In this document: piece by piece, positions 1 through 6,463 of the stretch
Layout of the letters: each line of letters starts with the position of its first letter
Position numbering within the stretch: position 1 is the first letter of the stretch
From: an uncultured Desulfovibrio sp.
GTDB taxonomy: Bacteria > Desulfobacterota > Desulfovibrionia > Desulfovibrionales > Desulfovibrionaceae
Length of the DNA stretch: 17,579 nt
Assembly (NCBI GenBank): GCA_900547595.1
Contig: URHE01000040.1
Coordinates: forward strand, 1-17,579
Direction of reading: 5' to 3'
Notes under the pieces: model-generated
Told to the model about the DNA's origin: nothing
The model's input: the letters and a program-made list of their open reading frames with translations, nothing else
Databases searched by the model: none
Program-made: the position numbers and the translations under genes

Positions 1-827
1 CGGCGGCGGCTCCGGCTCCCGCTGCGGCGCCGGTCCCCGCCGCTGCGGCGGAACCCGCGGCTGACTTCAGCGCGGAGGACAGGGCCGCGCTCGCCCGCGA
101 TGTGCGCGCCTGGAACGCGGCCTTTGCCGCCCGTTCGCAGGATATTGCCGATTTCTATGACCGCAGGGAATACAACCGCCTGCCGCTTTCCCTCGGCGTG
201 CCGCGCGGCCGTTCCTACGACAGCGCCATGCGCGCTCTGGAGCGCGAGTTCCGGCAGCCCTGGCTGCGGGTGGTGCAGCGGGCGCCGGAGCTGGAATTTC
301 GCTGGCCGGTGGCTGTGAGCCGTTGCGAGCAGATGGTCGTTGGCCCCGAGGGCGCGGTGCAGGGGCTGCGCACCCTCTGGTGGCGCAAGGATGCCGATGG
401 CGAGTTCCGCATCGTGGGCTCGGAGTTCAGACCCGGCGAGTACGGGCTGGCCGCCGACTACCTTGAAATGGTCAGCGGCGAGGTGAGCCGCGCCGTGGAG
501 GCGTGGCGCAGGGCCTGGGAAGGCGCGCGGCTGGACGAGTACATGGCCTGCTACACGCAGGATGCCAGCCAGGGAGGCCGCGCGGGCAATCGCGCCATCC
601 GCCGGCAGAAGGAATACCTCTGGCAGCGGGTGCGGCCCACGCTGGTCAATCTTTCGGGTCTGCGCCTGGCCATGGACAGGCGGGGCATCCGCGCGGACAT
701 GACCCAGGCGTATGCGGACAGCGCGGGCCGGAGCGACCGCGGCGTCAAGACCCTGCTGCTGCGCTACGACGGTTCGGGCTGGCGCATCCAGCGCGAGGAC
801 TGGGCGCCTGAGGCCCCGGCGAGGTAG
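1..827 (+). CDS. C-terminal part of a probable L,D-transpeptidase with tandem NTF2-like (Cds6-type) domains; 5' truncated by window edge
   Basis: The reading frame is open from base 3 to the TAG at 825-827, so the start lies outside the window; the GTG at 102 is an internal codon. The visible protein begins with an Ala/Pro-rich linker (about 20 residues). Two similar alpha+beta segments follow, each opening with a Trp/Ala helix (VRAWNAAFAARSQDIADFY and VEAWRRAWEGARLDEYMACY) and ending in a beta-rich stretch with Trp and Arg (DGEFRIVGSEF; GSGWRIQREDW). This is the layout of tandem NTF2/SnoaL-like domains. From family knowledge, such repeats form the C-terminus of envelope L,D-transpeptidases in Desulfovibrio relatives. 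The catalytic YkuD domain with its HxG...SxGC motif is not visible, so the enzymatic assignment is inference. The next gene starts 3 bases after the stop, suggesting co-transcription. Confidence 0.55.
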   Translation, partial: AAAPAPAAAPVPAAAAEPAADFSAEDRAALARDVRAWNAAFAARSQDIADFYDRREYNRLPLSLGVPRGRSYDSAMRALEREFRQPWLRVVQRAPELEFRWPVAVSRCEQMVVGPEGAVQGLRTLWWRKDADGEFRIVGSEFRPGEYGLAADYLEMVSGEVSRAVEAWRRAWEGARLDEYMACYTQDASQGGRAGNRAIRRQKEYLWQRVRPTLVNLSGLRLAMDRRGIRADMTQAYADSAGRSDRGVKTLLLRYDGSGWRIQREDWAPEAPAR

Positions 828-830
828 CGC

Positions 831-1586
831 GTGCGATACCGGGAACAGCTGAGCATCATCCTTATGCGCGATAATGGCCCCCGGCGCAGTTTCCGCCTGC
901 GCCGGAGCCGTTTTTTCGCGCTCATCGTCTTTTTTGCGAGCATGCCGGCGCTCTGCGTCCTGCTTGCCTGGCAGTGCTGGCTGTTGTGGGAAGAAAACGC
1001 CACCCTGCGCGGCAACATGCAGCGGTTTGAGACCGATTGCCAGACAGCGCAGGCCACCGCCGAGCGGCTGGAAAACTTCGAGGAACTGCTGCGGGAGGAA
1101 GGCGTTCAGGGGCGCGAGCTGCTGCTGCGCCGTCTGGCGCGCGCCGGGGGGGACGCCCCGCCGGCGGAGGGGGCGCCCGCCGCCGGGCCCGATGTCCAGG
1201 GCACGGCCGCTGCGGGCTCGCCCATGGCCGAAGGGCCGGGGCATGAGGAGTTCCCGGTCGTGGATACGGGCCGCGTCAAGGTGCTCAATGTGCAGGCGCG
1301 CGCCCTCCGGGGCAATGCGCTGCGCATCGGCCTGGACCTGCGCAATCCCGAGAGCCAGAAACTGCTTGCGGGCACGGTTTCCGCCATGCTGGTCACGGCT
1401 TCCGGTCAGAAGCACCAGTTGACGTTTGATCCGGAAGATGTGGGCAATTTCCGCATCAGCCGTTTCAAGCGCGTTGTCATGATTTCCCGCGTGCCCGAAC
1501 AGTACAGTCTCGTCAATGCCCAGATCATTCTGGAAGTCCGGGATTCCGGCCTGCTGTACCGCAATATTTTTGCCGTGGAACGGTAG
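831..1586 (+). CDS. Membrane-anchored coiled-coil protein of unknown function
   Basis: This 251-codon gene has a GTG start; GAGG at 821-824 sits 6 bases upstream, and the later ATG at 864 has no such site. The N-terminus is rich in Arg, followed by one hydrophobic segment (about residues 32-53, FALIVFFASMPALCVLLAW). A heptad-like region with many Glu, Leu and Gln follows (about 55-105), then a low-complexity Ala/Pro/Gly linker (about 110-140). The globular C-terminal domain has a beta-rich pattern (VKVLNVQARALRGNALRIGL to the end). This is the layout of an inner-membrane protein with a periplasmic coiled coil and beta domain. It follows the transpeptidase-like gene with a 3-base gap, which suggests a cell-envelope role, but no function can be assigned. 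A 5-bp GC hairpin (1587-1600) lies directly after the stop and has no T tract. Confidence 0.7.
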   Translation: MRYREQLSIILMRDNGPRRSFRLRRSRFFALIVFFASMPALCVLLAWQCWLLWEENATLRGNMQRFETDCQTAQATAERLENFEELLREEGVQGRELLLRRLARAGGDAPPAEGAPAAGPDVQGTAAAGSPMAEGPGHEEFPVVDTGRVKVLNVQARALRGNALRIGLDLRNPESQKLLAGTVSAMLVTASGQKHQLTFDPEDVGNFRISRFKRVVMISRVPEQYSLVNAQIILEVRDSGLLYRNIFAVER

Positions 1587-1693
1587 GCGGGAGTACCCGC
1601 GTTCGGACTGAAGAAAGCATCAACAGAAAATGTTGGAATTGGGTTCTACGTGAATCAATGAGAATATTGTAAAATTCCACAATACATCCAATG

Positions 1694-1729
1694 AAAAAAT
1701 GCCAGAGCCATACAAAATGGCTCTGGCAT
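1694..1729 (-). terminator. Rho-independent terminator of the orphan gene
   Basis: A perfect 13-bp stem (ATGCCAGAGCCAT at 1699-1711 with ATGGCTCTGGCAT at 1717-1729) closes a 5-base loop. On the minus strand it is followed by a run of six T (opposite 1694-1699). It lies about 35 bases past the stop of the 1765-2232 gene. The plus-strand side lacks a T tract, so it acts on minus-strand transcripts. Confidence 0.85.
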
Positions 1730-1764
1730 GATAACTAACAGATTTCGCGGCAATAGGCGAAAAA

Positions 1765-2232
1765 TCAGTCACCTTCTCTTGGTAAGTCAATTAATTTTTC
1801 ATCACATCCAATATATTCCGCCAATTCCTTTTTTGATGAAAAAAAAGTGAATTTTTCTTCACCGTTCTCAGAATAAACTTGGGTATAGGACTCTGTTCCA
1901 AATATGGATTTATCAGGTTTATAGCCAAAAAAAACTTCAGCGAGCCTGCCCTTGTATGATACGTTAATAATCTTTTCATTAGAATCAGTATTAAAAATAT
2001 TTTTTATGGTTTTGCGCATCCCGCCTACAAAATTATCATTATGAGGAAATTTTTTATCTAAAAATATTTGTAGACGTATGATAAAGTTATCAACTCCTTG
2101 CAAGTTCGAAGATTCTTGAAAAATTATTATAGCATTTTTATTTTTTCCTGTTATAAAGCGGCATTCACATTTTAAATCCTTACCAGGCTCACTTATAATA
2201 GCATCGAAAAATTCAATATTCCCGTTTTCCAT
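1765..2232 (-). CDS. Orphan hypothetical protein in AT-rich island
   Basis: This 155-codon gene encodes a Lys/Asn/Ile/Phe-rich acidic soluble protein with no signal peptide or membrane segment. I chose the ATG at 2232 (MENGNIEFFDAI) rather than the in-frame ATG at 2250. The AGGGAGGG inside the longer reading frame is an ideal ribosome-binding site 7 bases before the second ATG. The pattern of alternating beta segments (CECRFITG, AIIIFQE, KIINVSYKGRLAEVFFGY, ESYTQVYSENGEEKFTFF) and a C-terminal helix suggests a small alpha+beta protein. I do not recognise the family. Low GC, its own consensus promoter and its own terminator make it an autonomous, probably transferred cassette. Immunity proteins and phage morons often look like this, but nothing in the sequence proves either. 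Confidence 0.75.
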   Translation of the reverse strand: MENGNIEFFDAIISEPGKDLKCECRFITGKNKNAIIIFQESSNLQGVDNFIIRLQIFLDKKFPHNDNFVGGMRKTIKNIFNTDSNEKIINVSYKGRLAEVFFGYKPDKSIFGTESYTQVYSENGEEKFTFFSSKKELAEYIGCDEKLIDLPREGD

Positions 2233-2283
2233 TTTAATTCCCTCCCTCATAGTTTAGCTATGCGAACGTATTTTACGATTTTT

Positions 2284-2311
2284 ATTTTATAGTGGTTATT
2301 CTGGATGTCAA
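2284..2311 (-). promoter_or_regulatory. Sigma-70 promoter of the orphan gene
   Basis: On the minus strand TTGACA (2311-2306, 6/6) is followed by a 16-base spacer and TAAAAT (2289-2284, 5/6). Predicted transcription starts near 2277 and gives a leader of about 45 bases before the ATG at 2232. Confidence 0.7.
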
Positions 2312-2446
2312 TGCCCTGTAACTTCGTCGGCACGGGATAGTGATGTTGGATGAATGTAACGTATTGAAATCATATCAACTATTTAATATAGAAAAATAAA
2401 TTTTCAAATTGAAGCAATTGATAATTATGAGAATAATGACACGCGC

Positions 2447-3829
2447 CTAGGCCAGCGCGCTGAGATCGTAGGCCGAACTTTCCACAATATCGCATTCCAC
2501 CAGGGCGCCGGGCGTCACGCCCGGACCGCTCACCCAGGTTGTCCCGTCCGCTTCCGGCGCCTGAAACCAGACCCGCCCCCGGTGCAGCCCCGGCCACTCC
2601 GCCTCGGGCGCGTCCACCAGGACGGGCAGGCGGTCCCCCACGGTTCCGGCGAGGTTCTCCGCGCTGATTTCCGCCTGAAGCTCCATGAGCGCGGCGCGGC
2701 GTTCCTCCCGCACGGCCATGGGCACCTGATCCGGCAGGGCCGCGGCCGGGGTGCCCTCCTCGGCCTGATAGGCAAAGACGCCGAGATGGGTGAAGCGGGC
2801 CGCTTCCACAAAACGGCAAAGCGCCGTGAAGTCCGCCCCTGTTTCGCCGGGGTAGCCGACGATCATGGTGGTGCGGATGGCCGCGTCCGGCAGGATGCCG
2901 CGCACGCGGTCGAGCACGCGGCGCGGGTCGCCGGCGAAGGGGCGCCCCATGGCCCGGAGCAGGCGCGGCACCGCATGCTGGAAGGGAATGTCCAGATAGG
3001 GCAGGACTGGGCCGCCCGCGCCATTGGCGCCGCCCAGAGCGCGCATGCGCCGCAGCAGCGCTTCGGTGACGCCGGTGGGATAGAGATAGAGCAGCCGCAG
3101 CCACGCGAGGCCGTCCAGCCCGGCGAGGGCCTCCAGCAGATCGTCGAGGTGCGGCGTCCCTTCCGCCGCCCTGTCGCTGCCCCAGGAGGCGACATCCTGG
3201 GCCACCAGATCAAGCTCGCGGACGCCCTGCGCCAAAAGGCAGCGGGCCTCGGCCAGCAGGGCTTCCATGGGCGTGGAGCGCAGGGGGCCGCGAATGGCCG
3301 GAATGGTGCAGAAGGCGCAACGGTGGCGGCAGCCCTCGCCGATCTTGAGCCAGGCATAGGAAGGCCCGGTGGAGAGCAGGCGTCCGCCGGCCGCGCCGGG
3401 GCTGTCCTCCGGCGCGGGCACAAGCCCGAGGGCCGCGTTGACGAGGTCGGGCCAGCGCGCCATCGCATCCGTGGGCAGCCAGAGGTCCACTTCGGGAAGT
3501 TCCTTCGCCAGCTCGCGCGCGCCGTAGCGGCCCACCATGCAGCCGGCCACGGCCAGCAGCGGGCGCCGGCGCAGTCCGCCCGCATGCCGGGCCGCATCGA
3601 GCACGGCGCGGATGGATTCGCGCACCGCGGGCTCGATGAACCCGCAGGTATTGATGAAGATCAGGCGGCTGTGGCCCAGATGGGCCACGGTTTTGACCGG
3701 AACGGCCAGTGAGCCCAGCAGGCGTTCGCTGTCCACGCGGTTCTTGGGGCAGCCGAGGCTCAGGGCCCACACGGGCAGGGGGCGCCGGTCGGGGCGGGAG
3801 CTGCGGGAAGAACGCGGGGGCGTGGGCAT
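2447..3829 (-). CDS. rimO: Ribosomal protein S12 methylthiotransferase RimO
   Basis: This 460-residue radical-SAM enzyme adds a methylthio group to the conserved aspartate of ribosomal protein S12 (uS12), using two [4Fe-4S] clusters and S-adenosylmethionine. The N-terminal UPF0004 domain has the three cluster cysteines C27 (SLGCPKN), C63 (NTCGF) and C98 (VAGCMVG). The radical-SAM motif CxxxCxxC is C168, C172 and C175 (GEGCRHRCAFC). Other family signatures are QDVASWG, PYLDIPFQHA and RTTMIVGYPGET, and a TRAM domain forms the last 65 or so residues. SLGCPKNRVDSE and DIPFQH separate it from MiaB. The frame is open further upstream, but the ATG at 3829 lies 4 bases after the stop of the preceding gene, so it is the likely start. 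It is the last gene of the glmS operon. Confidence 0.95.
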   Translation of the reverse strand: MPTPPRSSRSSRPDRRPLPVWALSLGCPKNRVDSERLLGSLAVPVKTVAHLGHSRLIFINTCGFIEPAVRESIRAVLDAARHAGGLRRRPLLAVAGCMVGRYGARELAKELPEVDLWLPTDAMARWPDLVNAALGLVPAPEDSPGAAGGRLLSTGPSYAWLKIGEGCRHRCAFCTIPAIRGPLRSTPMEALLAEARCLLAQGVRELDLVAQDVASWGSDRAAEGTPHLDDLLEALAGLDGLAWLRLLYLYPTGVTEALLRRMRALGGANGAGGPVLPYLDIPFQHAVPRLLRAMGRPFAGDPRRVLDRVRGILPDAAIRTTMIVGYPGETGADFTALCRFVEAARFTHLGVFAYQAEEGTPAAALPDQVPMAVREERRAALMELQAEISAENLAGTVGDRLPVLVDAPEAEWPGLHRGRVWFQAPEADGTTWVSGPGVTPGALVECDIVESSAYDLSALA

Positions 3830-3833
3830 GGCG

Positions 3834-4436
3834 TCAGCAGGGCACGCGCAGAAAGCGCGCGCTTTCGGGCTGGATGTGGAGCAGGCGGTGGGCCGAGACA
3901 TGGGCGGCGCTCGTCACGAAGCTCGTCCTGTCGATGTTGAGGATGGCCTCGGCTTCGTGGCTGCAATCGAAGAGATGGAGAATGTCCCCGTCCACACGGT
4001 CGGCGGTGGTCCAGTGGCGGTTCATGGGGCCGCCGTCCGGCGTGAGGCTGCGGAGAAACCGAAAGACGATGGCCCGCCCCCGGCCCGGGGCCAGCCAGTC
4101 ACGGCAGGCGGCGAAAAAGGTGTCCGGGTCCGGCGGCTGCCGCCATGCGGCGGACGCGGAGCCGCCGTGTCCCTCCGGGGCGAACGGCGCCTGAATCTCC
4201 ATGGGAAAGGCGCGGGCCTGGATGCGGAGCAGGTTGTCCACCAGCGGCAGATAATCCGTTTCCTGGGCAAGCACGGCGCGGAACGCCTCGGGCCGCGACG
4301 CCAGACCGAGCAGTGTCTCGTTGAGGATGTCGCGCGCCTTGAGCACGCGGATGCCGTAGAGCAGGCGCAGGGCATTGAGCACCGCGTAAATGGCGCAGAA
4401 GGTGTCGAGCTTGCCCTGGTAGAAGGGTTTCAGCAT
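3834..4436 (-). CDS. Predicted papain-fold (C39-like) cysteine peptidase
   Basis: The product has 200 residues with no signal peptide or membrane segment. The N-terminus (FYQGKLDTFCAIYAVLNAL) has the arrangement of papain-like peptidases: Gln7 as oxyanion-hole residue, Cys14 at the start of a long helix. The C-terminal half supplies a candidate His141 (MNRHWTTAD) and Asp157 (ILHLFDCSH), the usual order Q-C-H-D with the H-W motif on a beta hairpin. The ATG at 4436 starts 22 bases after the glmS stop and has GGAG upstream; the longer open frame overlaps glmS and was rejected. The gene sits between glmS and rimO with tiny gaps, so it is almost surely co-transcribed. Its substrate is unknown. A catalytically inactive relative or a transglutaminase-like enzyme is possible. 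Confidence 0.65.
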   Translation of the reverse strand: MLKPFYQGKLDTFCAIYAVLNALRLLYGIRVLKARDILNETLLGLASRPEAFRAVLAQETDYLPLVDNLLRIQARAFPMEIQAPFAPEGHGGSASAAWRQPPDPDTFFAACRDWLAPGRGRAIVFRFLRSLTPDGGPMNRHWTTADRVDGDILHLFDCSHEAEAILNIDRTSFVTSAAHVSAHRLLHIQPESARFLRVPC

Positions 4437-4458
4437 CACGGCTCCGCGTGGTGGGACG

Positions 4459-6285
4459 TCACTCCACGGTGACGCTCTTGGCAAGGTTGCGGGGCTGATC
4501 GACATCCTTGCCGAGATAATCGGCCACCTCATAGCTGAAGAGCTGAAGCGCCGGGAGGACCGCAAAGGCCGAGACGGGCGCGGGCAGGCGCGGGATGCGC
4601 CACACATCGTCCGCGGCAAGCTCCACGCCGGGATTGGTCAGGGCGATGACCCTGCCCTGCCGGGCCTGCACCTCCTCGATATTGGACTTGACCTTGGGGA
4701 AGAGCGCGTCATCCAGCGCCAGGGCGAAAGTGGGGAAGGAGGGGTCCACAAGGGCGATGGGCCCGTGTTTCATTTCTCCCGCCGCATAGCCTTCGGCATG
4801 GATATAGGAAAGCTCCTTGAGCTTGAGCGCGCCTTCCAGCGCCAGCGGGAAGCAGTGCCCCCGGCCCAGGTAGAAGAAGTTGCGCGCCTGGGCGTACTTG
4901 CGGGCAAGCTCGCGCGCGGTCTTGTGCAGTTCCGGCAGACTGTCGTCCAGCAGCGCGGGCAGGGACTGGAGCAGTCCGAGGTATTCCTTTCTGCGCGCCG
5001 GCTCCAGCGTGCCCGCGCGTTCGCCCCAGTGAAGCGCCATGAGGGCCAGAGTGAGCATCTGGCTGCACATGGCCTTGGTGGAGGCCACGCTGATCTCCGG
5101 GCCGGCCTGGGTGAAGAGCACGGCCTGCGCCTCGCGGGCGATGGACGAGCCGACCACGTTGCACAGACCGAGCACCGGTACGCCGCGTTCCTTCATCAGA
5201 CGGAGGGCGGCGAGGGTGTCCGCCGTTTCGCCGCTCTGGCTGATGACCAGGGCCATGTCGCCTTCGCCGAAGCGCAGGCTCTCGCGATAGCGGAATTCCG
5301 AGGCGATCTCCACCTGAACGGGAATGCCCGCCCAGGCTTCCAGCAGGTGCCTGCCCCAGAGCCCCGCATGATAGGAGGTGCCGCAGGCCACCACATGCAG
5401 GCGTCCGGGCACGGGCAGGTGCGCCAGTTCCGGCAGGAGGACGCCGTCACCGGCCGGAGCCACGCGCCCGGCAAGGCCGTCCGTGATGACGCGCGGCTGC
5501 TCGAAAATCTCCTTGAGCATGAAGTGCCGGTAGCCGTCCTTCTGCGCGGCCTGCATATCCCACTGGATGGTCTGGGTCTCGCGGTCCACGGGGGAAAGGT
5601 CGGCAAGGCGGAACAGCGCATGCCCGGAGGCCGTGGCGCGCACGATCTCGCCGTCCTCCAGAAAGAGCACGCGGCGCGTGTATGGCAGAAAGGCCGGGAT
5701 GTCCGACGCCACGAAGTTTTCGCCCGTGCCCAGGCCGAAAATGAGCGGCGCTGACATGCGCGCCGCGTAGAGCGTGTCCGGCTCGGCGCGGTCGAGCAGG
5801 CAGACGGCATAGGCGCCGTGCGCCTCGCGCAGGGCGCGCGCAAAGGCGTGGAGCAGGTCCGGCTCGCTCTTGCGCCGTTCGGCAATGAGATTGACCAGGA
5901 CCTCGGTATCGGTTTCGGAATGGAACACATAGCCCCTGGCCGAAAGTTCGGCCTTGAGCTCCTGATAATTTTCGATGATGCCGTTATGCACCAGGGCGAG
6001 CGACTGGTCGTTGCTCAGATGCGGATGGGCGTTGCGTTCGGCCGGAACGCCGTGGGTGGCCCAGCGGGTATGGCCCATGGCGCAGGTGGCGGTGATGGCC
6101 GGTGAATCGGCGAGTTTTTCCTTGAGAGCCGCCAGCTTGCCCTTGGCCCGCGTGACGTGGATGCGGCCCTGAAGCGCCCAGGCCACGCCTGCGGAGTCAT
6201 AGCCGCGGTATTCCAGCCGCTCCAGCCCCTCCACCACCACGGGGACCGCCGGGCGGTGCCCCACATAGCCGATGATGCCGCACAT
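4459..6285 (-). CDS. glmS: Glutamine-fructose-6-phosphate aminotransferase (isomerising)
   Basis: This 608-residue cytoplasmic enzyme makes glucosamine-6-phosphate from fructose-6-phosphate and glutamine, the first committed step toward UDP-GlcNAc for peptidoglycan and lipid A. The N-terminus MCGIIGYVG provides the catalytic Cys of the class II glutaminase domain after Met removal; RGYDSAG and HTRWATHG are further glutaminase motifs. Two SIS domains follow, with CGTSYHAG, ISQSGETADT, STKAM and the C-terminal KELSYIHAEGYAAGEMKHG. The end, LAKSVTVE, is the usual one, so the gene is full length. AGGAGG lies about 9 bases before the ATG at 6285. It leads an operon with the cysteine peptidase candidate and rimO. 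I see no glmS ribozyme upstream, as expected outside Firmicutes. Confidence 0.97.
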   Translation of the reverse strand: MCGIIGYVGHRPAVPVVVEGLERLEYRGYDSAGVAWALQGRIHVTRAKGKLAALKEKLADSPAITATCAMGHTRWATHGVPAERNAHPHLSNDQSLALVHNGIIENYQELKAELSARGYVFHSETDTEVLVNLIAERRKSEPDLLHAFARALREAHGAYAVCLLDRAEPDTLYAARMSAPLIFGLGTGENFVASDIPAFLPYTRRVLFLEDGEIVRATASGHALFRLADLSPVDRETQTIQWDMQAAQKDGYRHFMLKEIFEQPRVITDGLAGRVAPAGDGVLLPELAHLPVPGRLHVVACGTSYHAGLWGRHLLEAWAGIPVQVEIASEFRYRESLRFGEGDMALVISQSGETADTLAALRLMKERGVPVLGLCNVVGSSIAREAQAVLFTQAGPEISVASTKAMCSQMLTLALMALHWGERAGTLEPARRKEYLGLLQSLPALLDDSLPELHKTARELARKYAQARNFFYLGRGHCFPLALEGALKLKELSYIHAEGYAAGEMKHGPIALVDPSFPTFALALDDALFPKVKSNIEEVQARQGRVIALTNPGVELAADDVWRIPRLPAPVSAFAVLPALQLFSYEVADYLGKDVDQPRNLAKSVTVE

Positions 6286-6328
6286 GCTGTGTCCCCTCCT
6301 GGCGGGACCGCCTGGAACGCATTTTATG

Positions 6329-6408
6329 CTTCAGCCCAAGAGCTGAAGTATGAGGATCATTCGCCAAAAAACGCGGTTTTTGGCTCATTCACGGCGCTTT
6401 TCGCGCCG
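6329..6408. repeat. Three small hairpins in the ppiD-glmS gap
   Basis: The 178-base gap between ppiD and glmS holds three inverted repeats: CTTCAGC/GCTGAAG (6329-6335, 6342-6348), GCCAAAAA/TTTTTGGC (6363-6370, 6377-6384) and CGGCGC/GCGCCG (6392-6397, 6403-6408). None is followed by a clear T tract on the minus strand, so a terminator for ppiD is only possible. TAAAAT on the minus strand at 6321-6327 could be a -10 for glmS, but no good -35 matches it. Confidence 0.4.
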
Positions 6409-6463
6409 CGCCAGACTCTCGTCCGGCGGTGGAAGCCCTTTCCTGCGAAGGAGGAAATGACTT

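Larger units (their letters stand above)
1601..2446. other. AT-rich island with one orphan gene
   Basis: Composition falls abruptly between GC-rich genes. For example, bases 2041-2100 contain 15 G/C in 60, while the flanking genes are well above 60 per cent. The island holds one minus-strand gene with its own promoter and terminator. No transposase, integrase, tRNA fragment or flanking direct repeat is visible. The parts outside the gene (1601-1693 and 2312-2446) show no other coding potential. The 135 bases after rimO contain only weak AT hairpins and no convincing terminator for rimO. Confidence 0.7.

Noticed and set aside
1146..1152. G7 homopolymer as a second phase-variable tract
   Set aside because: Seven G in a GC-rich gene is too short and expected by chance; the frame is intact on both sides.
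2582..3712. 376-codon plus-strand frame
   Set aside because: It is antisense to rimO, whose radical-SAM motifs are unambiguous.
6286..6463. glmS ribozyme/riboswitch upstream of glmS
   Set aside because: The gap has only short simple hairpins and no ribozyme-like conserved core; that element belongs mainly to Firmicutes.
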